DNA of 8,225 bases from an uncultured Candidatus Saccharibacteria bacterium (GCA_937988795.1 CALKHY010000032.1:1-8225), one strand, 5' to 3'. Counted from the first letter of the stretch, positions 1-6,438 are shown. Notes: generated from the sequence alone by a model not told the origin. Numbers and translations: made by a program.

Positions 1-2
1 AT

Positions 3-359
3 TGTCTACACGAAAGCGGAATTGACTTAGGCGTACCTAGCGATAACCGCGAGGTGATACAGCGGGTGTGGAATGGTTTCAGAAATAAGCTGGCTCATAT
101 TTCTTCAGTTGAAGATGGCAAACAAGCCATTACATTTACGTTCAAGGGAAATGGAGCAAGAGACGTAGATGAGTTTATCGCAAAGATACGACAAACCTAT
201 AAACCCCTAGAAAGTGCTGACAACACCAGGAACTGGCTGGTTAACGTGGACGTTTTGGCCAGTTATATGCCCGACATCTTGAAGTTCACCACAGAAAAAC
301 TTGCTAGAGCAGATTTATCTAACGAAAGCAAGGAACGGCTAGCGAAAATCATTAAATAA
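3..359 (+). CDS. C-terminal part of a hypothetical protein with HEPN-like motif (5' end outside window)
   Basis: The frame is open from the left edge (first full codon at position 3) to TAA at 357-359, giving about 118 visible residues. A GTG at 54 is a formal start, but the open frame upstream and the absence of a ribosome site there suggest the gene begins outside the window. Near the beginning (81-98) the protein reads FRNKLAH. The R-N-x-x-x-H arrangement matches the Rx4-6H catalytic motif of HEPN-fold RNases, which occur in toxins, abortive-infection and CRISPR-associated proteins. The remainder is mixed helix/strand and ends in a Lys/Glu-rich helix. No second domain is recognisable. The HEPN assignment rests on one short motif and is tentative. 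Base composition is more AT-rich than the genes to the right. Two strong hairpins follow, so this is the last gene of its transcript. Confidence 0.6.
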   Translation, partial: CLHESGIDLGVPSDNREVIQRVWNGFRNKLAHISSVEDGKQAITFTFKGNGARDVDEFIAKIRQTYKPLESADNTRNWLVNVDVLASYMPDILKFTTEKLARADLSNESKERLAKIIK

Positions 360-395
360 TGAGACACCCTGTTTTAGTGTCTCATTTGTCGCATT
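358..395 (+). terminator. Rho-independent terminator after the left partial gene
   Basis: A perfect 10-bp stem pairs 358-367 (AATGAGACAC) with 377-386 (GTGTCTCATT) around a 9-base loop. It starts inside the TAA stop codon. The trailing sequence is only moderately T-rich (ATTTGTCGCATTTT), so termination may be partial, which would fit the second hairpin just downstream. Confidence 0.75.
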
Positions 396-428
396 TTATT
401 CCGTTAAAGGGACTAGACCTAGACGCTC

Positions 429-476
429 AGCCAGACAAAAATGACTAGGTTTTATCCTAGTCGTTTTTGTTTGGCT
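429..476. terminator. Long palindrome, probable bidirectional terminator
   Basis: A 21-bp stem pairs 429-449 with 456-476 around a 6-base loop (TTTTAT). It has no unpaired positions, only two G-U wobbles (442/463 and 434/471). The core is GACTAGG/CCTAGTC flanked by A5 on the left and T5 on the right, so either strand gives a GC hairpin followed by a T-run. It lies between two + strand genes and would insulate the membrane protein promoter from read-through. A small mobile or repeat element is an alternative if copies exist elsewhere in the genome. Confidence 0.65.
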
Positions 477-495
477 TGGAGTTTGGTGACGACGG

Positions 496-524
496 ATAAC
501 TTTTCGGTTAACTGATAGTATAAT
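496..524 (+). promoter_or_regulatory. Promoter for the membrane protein gene
   Basis: TATAAT at 519-524 is a perfect -10 hexamer. At 17-bp spacing the -35 position (496-501, ATAACT) matches TTGACA at only three of six positions. Transcription would start near 531 and leave a leader of about 45 bases before the ATG at 577. The hairpin at 429-476 ends shortly upstream. Confidence 0.5.
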
Positions 525-576
525 TAAACATAACCACAAGCCTATAAAACAGCCGCGGTGTTTTTGGTTGTTTAAA

Positions 577-1176
577 ATGGGAACAGTTGACATGGCAAGG
601 GGGACGGAAAAGAAAAATCGGAATTACCGGGTGGCGGGCGTAATTGTTATACCGGCGCTCATCAGTGTAGCAATCACGCTTTTTTGGAAATTTGTATTGA
701 ACGACTGGGGACTTTACTTTGATAAAGACACCGAGACATCGCTGCTTGAAGTACTCCTGCCGCTTGTCGGGTTTACGTATGTGATCTTCGCCAGCATCGC
801 GGTCAATTCAGCCTTTGACCGCTACAAAACCATCCGGCGCAGCGTTGCACGCCGGGATGTACACACCTATCTCGAACACCGGGACCAGCATCTGCCGGCT
901 TTGTTGCATGTCCTGGTCGCCATCCCGTCGCTCATCCTGCTGTTTATCGCGCTAACCCATCACTACGACAACAACGGGGTAGGCACGGCAGCGGTATACG
1001 CAGTTTCGCTCGTTATTCTTATAACCCTCGCTGTCATCAACGAGCTCGACAACGACCACAAGCGCAAACACTTTAGGAACCAAATCCCCGAACACTGGCA
1101 CAACCTAAATCCAGACGAGCTTTTCGTAAAAGCGCACGTAAACACCGCACGACACCGCCGCCAAGCGGTACTGTAG
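577..1176 (+). CDS. Hypothetical four-helix integral membrane protein
   Basis: The predicted protein has 199 residues, with a basic N-terminus followed by hydrophobic segments at about 19-40, 57-80, 107-127 and 136-155. A basic, Arg-rich loop (about 83-103, with RRSVARRD) lies between helices 2 and 3, and the tail is His/Arg-rich (about 159-197). By the positive-inside rule this suggests both termini and the central loop face the cytoplasm. The two-plus-two helix layout with a charged middle is loosely like bestrophin-type or DUF4239 proteins, but I see no diagnostic residues and make no functional claim. The start is uncertain: TTG 568, ATG 577 and ATG 592 are in frame and none has a strong Shine-Dalgarno. 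GGGA at 579-582 would favour 592. I chose 577 as the first ATG after the promoter. The gene appears to be transcribed alone. Confidence 0.75.
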   Translation: MGTVDMARGTEKKNRNYRVAGVIVIPALISVAITLFWKFVLNDWGLYFDKDTETSLLEVLLPLVGFTYVIFASIAVNSAFDRYKTIRRSVARRDVHTYLEHRDQHLPALLHVLVAIPSLILLFIALTHHYDNNGVGTAAVYAVSLVILITLAVINELDNDHKRKHFRNQIPEHWHNLNPDELFVKAHVNTARHRRQAVL

Positions 1177-1177
1177 T

Positions 1178-1414
1178 CTAGCCTGCTTCTCGTAATAGAT
1201 TCTGCAGTAAAGTGTATTGCTTGCGTACAGTAGCAATGATGTGGCTTACGCATTGCCGCAGATCAGCAACCGCTTCGTCGGACAATGCATCAAACGTCGC
1301 CGCACCCTTCTTGCCTACAAACAGCAGAGGGAAAATTACATCCCAATGCTTAGTACTAAAGAGTAACTGCTTCTGTAGCCAGTGTTGCTAAACGTTTCTT
1401 GCATCACCTATCAT
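1178..1414 (-). pseudogene. Probable decayed short gene with an in-frame amber stop
   Basis: On the minus strand, ATG at 1414 opens a frame of eight codons that hits TAG at 1388-1390. The same frame then stays open for 69 codons to TAG at 1178-1180. The post-stop translation looks like real protein: QHWLQKQLLFSTKHWDVIFP, then LLFVGKKGAATFDALSDEAV, then a heptad-like helix ending LLQNLLREAG. It has balanced composition, one Cys and two amphipathic helices. There is no ATG, GTG or early TTG after the amber codon, so the downstream part has no obvious start. A nonsense mutation or a sequencing error would explain this. A frameshift from the ATG at 1404 (MQETFS) is another option. It ends one base from the stop of the convergent membrane protein gene. 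I do not recognise the family. Confidence 0.35.
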
Positions 1415-1427
1415 TGTACGCTACAGT
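1399..1427 (+). promoter_or_regulatory. Candidate promoter for the APH-fold kinase
   Basis: TTGCAT (1399-1404) and TACAGT (1422-1427) are 17 bp apart and match the -35 and -10 consensus at three and four positions. The predicted transcription start is around 1434, five bases before the ATG at 1439. No Shine-Dalgarno sequence precedes that ATG, so the mRNA would be nearly leaderless. An overlapping alternative is TTGCTA (1385-1390) with TATCAT (1409-1414) at 18-bp spacing. Confidence 0.3.
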
Positions 1428-1438
1428 ACTAGTCGATC

Positions 1439-2377
1439 ATGAATCCCGAAAACGCCCTAAAAACTCTTTTGGAAGAATATCCCTTCCTTGACAAAACCGC
1501 CACGAAAATCATCAAGCAATTCGTGTCGGCAGACGGGAGGATGTACAACACCTTCCTCGTAGAGAGTGCGCCGCCATGTACAAAGTTCATCGCCAAAAGC
1601 TTTGTCCATGACTCGGAAACCATCAAACGGGAGTGGGTTGCACTGAGAATGTTGCAAGAAAAGGGCGCTCATGCGCCGCGACTGCTTGTAAGCGACCACG
1701 AACCCCAGAATTTCCTGCTCCTCGAATACATTGACGGGATACCGGCAAGTCGGGCCGCAAAACAGGGAAACCATAGCGTTAGCGAAATATTCCGCAGCAT
1801 CGGCGAAACGGCCGGCATAACCAACAGCATCGAGCTCGACACGTTTGGCAACATCCTCGAGCCGTCCGGCCAATCCTGGAAAGGTCTGATCCTCGAGAAA
1901 CTCGACAAAAAACTCGAGACAGTAAGACACATCTTTGACGAGCCTTTCTTTGCCAAACTCATCCAGGCTCTAGAAGAAACCAAACACGTACTGGACGAAG
2001 AAACAAAGGACAAACCCATGCTCGTCCACCACGATTTTTACCTCGAGAATTTTCTCATCAAGGAGAACGGGGATGTCATACTCATTGACTACGGGATAGC
2101 ATTCGGCGGGCGGCCGCTGTTTGACCTGGCTAAATTCTACATCTGGGAACTTACGCGTTTTCCAGAACAAAAAGAGACATTCTTGCAAGCGTACGGCAAA
2201 TCCGTACCGCTCCCCGCAAACTTAAGTGAAGTGATGTGCTTCTATGTTCTATATGAATGTCTGGGCATGATTGTCTACTTCGACAAAATAGGAGCCAACG
2301 AGGCAAAGAACGAGGCCATAGAAACACTAAAAGACGCCGTAAACAAAAAGGGGATCATTACTGAACTCCTACAATAA
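1439..2377 (+). CDS. Aminoglycoside phosphotransferase-family (APH/choline kinase-like) small-molecule kinase
   Basis: This 312-residue cytoplasmic protein has the eukaryotic-kinase-like fold of the APH family, which moves the ATP gamma-phosphate to a hydroxyl on a small substrate. Visible motifs, in order, are: Lys53 in FIAKSF (ATP-binding lysine of the N-lobe), Glu65 in KREW (salt-bridge partner), the hinge LLLEYIDG at 93-100, the catalytic loop LVHHDFYLENFLI with Asp199 and Asn204, and the metal-binding Asp217 in LIDYG, which replaces the usual D-F/W of this family. All key residues are present and the length is normal, so it should be active. The substrate cannot be read from sequence. 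Aminoglycoside resistance is only one possibility; choline, homoserine, fructosamine or another metabolite is equally plausible. It lies alone between a decayed minus-strand frame and a convergent operon. Confidence 0.85.
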   Translation: MNPENALKTLLEEYPFLDKTATKIIKQFVSADGRMYNTFLVESAPPCTKFIAKSFVHDSETIKREWVALRMLQEKGAHAPRLLVSDHEPQNFLLLEYIDGIPASRAAKQGNHSVSEIFRSIGETAGITNSIELDTFGNILEPSGQSWKGLILEKLDKKLETVRHIFDEPFFAKLIQALEETKHVLDEETKDKPMLVHHDFYLENFLIKENGDVILIDYGIAFGGRPLFDLAKFYIWELTRFPEQKETFLQAYGKSVPLPANLSEVMCFYVLYECLGMIVYFDKIGANEAKNEAIETLKDAVNKKGIITELLQ

Positions 2378-2418
2378 CGTGATTGGGCCAGCTCAACTGC
2401 TTGGTCTTAAAAAATAAC

Positions 2419-3381
2419 CTAAACTGCGGCGGTAATGTCTTTTGTGATGTTGATAACATACTGCGGCGTAACGGCGTAAAACTGCCTGTCCGGGCTGCAG
2501 AATACGCCGACGATGCCGAATGATGTAAAGCGGTAGACAATGCGGTCGTCAATAACTTGGTCGTAGCGGTCGCCGGTGAGCGTCAGCCGGTGCACCGTGC
2601 CTTCGTTGTAGCTGCCAAAATAGAGGTAATTATCAATGGCGACGCACTGCGTGGGTGTGATGACATGTTCGTAGCTTATCATCGGGTTCACCGTTTTCTG
2701 GTTTTCGGTCGGACCCACCTCGACCGGCCAGCCATAGTTGGCGCCTTTTTCTAAAATGTTAATTTCGTCCTGCTTGTTCGGCCCGACGTCGCAGATGTAG
2801 CCGGTGCCGGTCTCTGGGTGGAAGCTCAAGCCAAAGATATTGCGGTGGCCCCAGCTATACACCGGCGAGCTAGGGAGGGGGTTGTCGGCCGGAATGCTGC
2901 CGTCGCGGTTGATGCGCAAAATCTTGCCATCCAGCCGAGCCGTATCCTGGGCATGTTCTTTAACTTGGTCATCCACGCCCACACCGATGTAGAGCGTTTT
3001 GTCCGGCCCAAAAGCCAGAATGCCGCCGCAGTGGATGAGTCCGGCTGGAATGTTATCCAGCAATACTTCTTCGACTGGATTACTTACTTTCAAGCGGACA
3101 ACACGGTTTTTCATGTCACTCGCATTCGTGCCGGTTGTGTAGTAGCAATAAATGTAATCTGTTTCAGTAAAATCTGGGTCAAGCGCAATGCCAAGCAGGC
3201 CAGTTTCGTTATGGATAAGCAGCGGCACAGTAGAGAAGTGGTGCACAACCCGGTACGAATCGCCGTTAATCTCCCACAGCCGGCCAACGCGCTCGCTTAA
3301 GAACACCCGGCCGTCCGGAGCAAACGCCATGGCGAGCGGAAAGCCGACTGATTCCAGGCTGCCGGCAAGCAGGTCAGCCAT
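2419..3381 (-). CDS. PQQ-dependent sugar dehydrogenase-like beta-propeller (GSDH family), no signal peptide
   Basis: This 320-residue protein of the glucose/sorbosone dehydrogenase family folds as a six-bladed propeller that, in characterised members, oxidises aldoses using PQQ and calcium. Blade motifs are clear: AFAPDGRVFLSERVGRLW (19-36), ETGLLGIALDPDF (59-71), HCGGILAFGPDKTLYIGVGV (117-136), LDGKILRINRDG (150-161), WGHRNIFGLSFHPETG (177-192), DVGPNKQDEIN (198-208) and ANYGWP (214-219). His117 aligns with the catalytic His, though the usual H-N-G-G is H-C-G-G here. Arg180 in GHRN aligns with the active-site Arg. Most relatives are secreted, but this one starts directly with blade 1 and has no signal peptide or lipobox. 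The ATG at 3381 is preceded by GGAGG at good spacing and overlaps the upstream gene's stop by 8 bp (ATGGCTGA). The same frame is open upstream to an ATG at 3531, but that extension overlaps the acidic gene and encodes a low-complexity Lys/Arg/Thr/Pro stretch, so I rejected it. No PQQ biosynthesis gene is visible. Confidence 0.85.
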   Translation of the reverse strand: MADLLAGSLESVGFPLAMAFAPDGRVFLSERVGRLWEINGDSYRVVHHFSTVPLLIHNETGLLGIALDPDFTETDYIYCYYTTGTNASDMKNRVVRLKVSNPVEEVLLDNIPAGLIHCGGILAFGPDKTLYIGVGVDDQVKEHAQDTARLDGKILRINRDGSIPADNPLPSSPVYSWGHRNIFGLSFHPETGTGYICDVGPNKQDEINILEKGANYGWPVEVGPTENQKTVNPMISYEHVITPTQCVAIDNYLYFGSYNEGTVHRLTLTGDRYDQVIDDRIVYRFTSFGIVGVFCSPDRQFYAVTPQYVINITKDITAAV

Positions 3382-3712
3382 GCCCCTCCTCCTCGTCTTC
3401 GTCGAGCGTGCCAGTTTCGAGATCGGGCGGGTAGAGCGCATCGGGGTCGGTTTGTTCTTCCTGCGCATCGTAATCAGTGGCACTGGTGTCGCCTTCATCG
3501 TAGGCTTCGTGGGGGTCGACATTTGTGTCAATCGCCGGATGGTCGGGCGGCAGTTTGGGCGTGGTTACGTGCGGACTAGCGGGCGTAAACGGCGGGTCGT
3601 AATCTTCTTCCAAATGCTCCTCGTCAATACGAGGATTGTAAATATCGTCAGGGGGTTCCAGCGCGTCGTCCGGCGACGGATGCAGGCTGTCATCATCATT
3701 ACTATTTGCCAT
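3374..3712 (-). CDS. Hyperacidic, proline-rich, probably disordered small protein
   Basis: The predicted protein has 112 residues, of which 36 are Asp/Glu and 17 Pro. There is a single Arg, a single Lys and no Cys. There is no hydrophobic segment, signal peptide or recognisable domain; it should be intrinsically disordered with a very low pI. The densest acidic stretches are near residues 30-39 and at the C-terminal end (LDEDEEEG). The ATG at 3712 has GAGGAG three bases upstream and sits 7 bases after the regulator's stop. Its TGA overlaps the start of the sugar dehydrogenase-like gene, and its own coding sequence supplies that gene's ribosome site. That arrangement argues it is really translated. 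Possible roles are a linker or chaperone for the propeller, a calcium or nucleic-acid-mimicking binder, or simply a coupling peptide; nothing in the sequence decides between these. Confidence 0.7.
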   Translation of the reverse strand: MANSNDDDSLHPSPDDALEPPDDIYNPRIDEEHLEEDYDPPFTPASPHVTTPKLPPDHPAIDTNVDPHEAYDEGDTSATDYDAQEEQTDPDALYPPDLETGTLDEDEEEGHG

Positions 3713-3719
3713 ACGCTCC

Positions 3720-3935
3720 TCACCCTATGTCCGTTGGCTTCGTGGTACGCTGCACATGCTGCAAATACTCAAGGTAGTGGCGCACTGCCGCGCGGATAAA
3801 ATCATCGCGGTCCGTAAACTCGCTCCCAACAACCGCATCAATCTGCGCAATCAAGTTCGCCGGCAAACTCACCGTCAGCTGGTCATTAGACACAGGTCCG
3901 ACCGATATTGACTGATCTTGATTATTCTCGTTCAT
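3720..3935 (-). CDS. Ribbon-helix-helix (CopG/ParD-like) DNA-binding protein
   Basis: This 71-residue protein has a single RHH fold. The DNA-contacting strand is DQLTVSL (18-24), helix A is PANLIAQIDAVVG (25-37), and helix B is TDRDDFIRAAVRHYLEYLQH (41-60), with the Ser/Thr-x-R-x-x-F-I-R-x-A pattern typical of CopG/ParD/NikR N-terminal domains. It should dimerise and bind a palindromic or tandem operator. The N-terminal 17 residues are polar and flexible, and the C-terminal tail is basic to polar. The ATG at 3935 is preceded by AGGAG at good spacing (3939-3943). It is the first gene of a three-gene operon with the acidic protein and the propeller, and probably autoregulates it. Without a toxin-like partner downstream it is not an obvious antitoxin. 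Confidence 0.85.
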   Translation of the reverse strand: MNENNQDQSISVGPVSNDQLTVSLPANLIAQIDAVVGSEFTDRDDFIRAAVRHYLEYLQHVQRTTKPTDIG

Positions 3936-3997
3936 ACACTCCTATCATAGTCAATACTAATGAGGAAGACCGTTAGAAAAGCCGCAATCACCACTAA

Positions 3998-4027
3998 TAG
4001 ACAAAACATGGAACATATCACTATACT
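3998..4027 (+). promoter_or_regulatory. Promoter of the DUF1152-like gene, predicted leaderless
   Basis: TAGACA (3998-4003, five of six to TTGACA) and TATACT (4022-4027, five of six to TATAAT) are separated by 18 bp. Only six bases (ATCGAT) lie between the -10 element and the GTG at 4034, so transcription would start at or next to the start codon. No Shine-Dalgarno sequence precedes the GTG, which agrees with a leaderless mRNA. An in-frame TAG at 3998-4000 excludes an upstream start. Confidence 0.5.
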
Positions 4028-4033
4028 ATCGAT

Positions 4034-6436
4034 GTGAACGAGGCAACAGAACTTCTGCATCAACCGGGAGAAATTAACGCCCAGCTTCTCGAGCGTGCTC
4101 GAGGCTATGTAAATACTTATCCTTGCATAAAATTGCTCACTGAGTGTAGCCCAGACGCTATAACTCCCGTCTCACCAAAATCTATTGGCAACAATCCAGC
4201 CAGACATATTTTTCCTGAAGTAACAAACGACATGGATCTTGTTGAGCCGGCAAGGACACTGGCGGCACTCAATGCATTAGATAGTACACTAGCCCGTGAT
4301 TACGATTCGTTTACTGCAGAAGAACTCCGGGAACGAGAAGGAGAAGAGCGAGACCCAAAGAAGTCAAAATTGAGCCGCGCAAGTTTTGACGTACAATACA
4401 ACTGGACAGCGGAGTGGATGCCAGATGAGAAAGCGGTACACAGGGTAAAAACTCATCTGGCCATGAACGACCTCGGTAAAACAAAGCTTTATCTGGAAAT
4501 AGCAGCCCGTCTCGAAGGTCGTCCAGTAACCGACCATGATGAGGCATTGCTCATCTGCCTAGAAAGACGAGGTGATGTACGGCAGCTGAAAGAATTGGAC
4601 GCTGGGAAACTCCAAAAATTCACCGAAAGCCTAGGCTCATTCACGGCACTACCCGAAGAAGATCAAAGCATCATCATTGAAGCACTAAAGCTTCGCCTTA
4701 ACTTTGGGCAGATCCTACAGGGGGAAAGTAGTGCGCGGAGCGTAGAGGGGCTTGCCAAACTCAAGAAAAATCTAGAACTCTTCCGTCACATCATGGCCGA
4801 ATTTTGGTTTGATCTTGCTGGCGCGCGCGGACACGAAAGTGGACGCGGATCAAAAATAATTGACGATAACCTGGTAAACAACTTCGGCATGTTACACGAT
4901 GCCATTAAAGGTGCCGAACCGAATGCAACCGGATTGGACATATACCGGTCATACTTAAATAAACGTGCCGAAAGATTGGAGCTGCCCTTTAACACCCCAG
5001 AGGATGTTACTATTGCGCGCATATGCTGCATGCTTGGCCTCAATACTCCAGAGGATGCAGAGCGCGTAAATATCACAATACGCAATCCCGACCTCTTTGG
5101 GCCGAATGCCAGCAAGGCGCTCGTCCAACTCTTTGGCCTAAGCGAAGATGCCGGCATAGCCAGCCCGCTTGCGTATTACGCGCCAAAATTATTCAAGAAC
5201 CTTAAAGCTGTTCTCGAAAAACAACAAGCGCCAGATCCCATAGCCGAGGCAACATTGATTGGTGGATATGTTTTTGCACAAGTAGCAATCCGTTATCAAC
5301 AGCTACGAAGCAGAGGACTTGCCGATGGAAACATTCACGACATTGTCGTCAGGCAACTGGCACAAATGGCAGCAGTATCGCCCGAAGAGCTACTTAGCGG
5401 CGAACTTGTATTAGAATCTGCAGGCACCAGCCTCATCGCCAAAAAAATCGAAAAACCACCGATACAACTAGACGGCTTACGTGAAATGCCTGAACTTACA
5501 TCAGAACTGCCTGGCAAGGGCTATGTGTACGTTGCGCTTGGCGGCGGCGCTGATATAGTAGGCTGTGCCTTGCTAAAACAAGCCATCTGTCCCGCAAAAG
5601 AGTGCTTAGGCATGGTATCAATCCGAGATGGCATCGATCATAACACTGGCCGGCCAAGAATACCAAAAAACGCTGAAGATTGTGGCGGAGGCGTATACAT
5701 CGTTCGCGAAGACACACACCTAACTGACGCGAATGAACAAAACGGACCACGTGGACGTTACTTTGAAGATATTGCCGCAAAGGAAAACGACGATAGCCCC
5801 GTTCTGCTCATAATGCGCAGCCCGGGCATATCGCTGGATGACCAAATTGCATACGCCATGTCGATCATACGCCAACGAAACGCCGAGCGCGGCGGTGTGT
5901 CTATGGACAGCATAATGGCTGTAGACATGGGCGGTGATAGCCTTATACCAGCCCGCGAACAAGCACTGTCACGAAGCGGCCGGGGACCAAACCAAGATCT
6001 CCTAGCACTCGAATCACTAGAGCGGTGGATTAATAATAATGCGATCGAAAATGCATTCACGTGCATTCTAGCCTGCGATGTTGACTCCAAGCGACCACCC
6101 AACGCCACGCAAATACTGCAAGCAGCGGGAGCCGCATACCACCTGCCAACTCCTGAAGAAATACAAAACATGTTCGCTTTCTGCGAGCAAAACGAGTTGC
6201 CGAGCACTACAGAAAATCGCTACTCTAAAATGCTGCCAGCGTATATACACGCCTTAAGAAATATCCTGACGGGAGACACAAGTGGCCGCCTCATTGACAC
6301 AGGACTCCCTGAATCAGTCATCTTAAATCCCAACAACCCATGGGATCCTTTTGCGTTTATTACTCCAACCAGCGCTGCCATGGTCTTCATGCCTATTAGA
6401 AACCACCTCAGCGCTATCGGTTCCCAAGCTACCTAA
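4034..6436 (+). CDS. Large hypothetical protein with DUF1152-like C-terminal domain
   Basis: This 800-residue soluble protein has no signal peptide or membrane helix. The C-terminal 300 residues resemble DUF1152: GYVYVALGGGADIVG (496-510) as an N-terminal glycine-rich loop, MRSPGISLDDQI (594-605), then AVDMGGDSL (629-637) followed at family-like spacing by RSGRGPNQDLLALESL, and a CDVDSKRPPNAT stretch (681-692). DUF1152 members are uncharacterised proteins with a nucleotide-binding-like beta-Gly-loop. Residues 1 to about 490 are mostly helical, with a charged stretch at about 95-115 (EELREREGEERDPKKSK), and match no family I know. The usual length of DUF1152 proteins is near 300-350, so this is an extended or fused version. 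The GTG start is the only reasonable one because an in-frame stop lies just upstream. It is divergent from the RHH operon, with 98 bp between starts, and convergent with the CCA enzyme gene 16 bp after its stop. No catalytic function can be assigned. Confidence 0.75.
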   Translation: MNEATELLHQPGEINAQLLERARGYVNTYPCIKLLTECSPDAITPVSPKSIGNNPARHIFPEVTNDMDLVEPARTLAALNALDSTLARDYDSFTAEELREREGEERDPKKSKLSRASFDVQYNWTAEWMPDEKAVHRVKTHLAMNDLGKTKLYLEIAARLEGRPVTDHDEALLICLERRGDVRQLKELDAGKLQKFTESLGSFTALPEEDQSIIIEALKLRLNFGQILQGESSARSVEGLAKLKKNLELFRHIMAEFWFDLAGARGHESGRGSKIIDDNLVNNFGMLHDAIKGAEPNATGLDIYRSYLNKRAERLELPFNTPEDVTIARICCMLGLNTPEDAERVNITIRNPDLFGPNASKALVQLFGLSEDAGIASPLAYYAPKLFKNLKAVLEKQQAPDPIAEATLIGGYVFAQVAIRYQQLRSRGLADGNIHDIVVRQLAQMAAVSPEELLSGELVLESAGTSLIAKKIEKPPIQLDGLREMPELTSELPGKGYVYVALGGGADIVGCALLKQAICPAKECLGMVSIRDGIDHNTGRPRIPKNAEDCGGGVYIVREDTHLTDANEQNGPRGRYFEDIAAKENDDSPVLLIMRSPGISLDDQIAYAMSIIRQRNAERGGVSMDSIMAVDMGGDSLIPAREQALSRSGRGPNQDLLALESLERWINNNAIENAFTCILACDVDSKRPPNATQILQAAGAAYHLPTPEEIQNMFAFCEQNELPSTTENRYSKMLPAYIHALRNILTGDTSGRLIDTGLPESVILNPNNPWDPFAFITPTSAAMVFMPIRNHLSAIGSQAT

Positions 6437-6438
6437 TT

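Noticed and set aside
413..424. Tandem CTAGAC repeat
   Set aside because: It consists of only two 6-base units beside the palindrome, too short to be more than chance.
396..593. 65-codon minus-strand frame over the intergenic hairpins
   Set aside because: It runs through the terminator palindrome and the promoter, overlaps the start of the membrane protein gene, and has no protein-like features.
1457..1930. 157-codon minus-strand frame inside the kinase gene
   Set aside because: It is antisense to a kinase with all catalytic motifs intact, and its Phe/Leu/Arg/Glu-heavy translation is a shadow pattern.
2386..2406. Imperfect hairpin between the convergent kinase and propeller genes
   Set aside because: The stem is short with a bulge and a wobble, and the following bases are A-rich rather than T-rich for the + strand, so it is not a convincing terminator.
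3382..3531. 50-residue N-terminal extension of the propeller protein (ATG at 3531)
   Set aside because: It overlaps the acidic gene in another frame, is low-complexity Lys/Arg/Thr/Pro, lacks a signal peptide pattern, and the ATG at 3381 has a strong GGAGG site.
3188..3799. Open frame of 203 codons on the + strand across the RHH, acidic and propeller genes
   Set aside because: It is antisense to three coupled minus-strand genes with good Shine-Dalgarno sites. Its translation is Arg/Val-rich and unlike a known protein.
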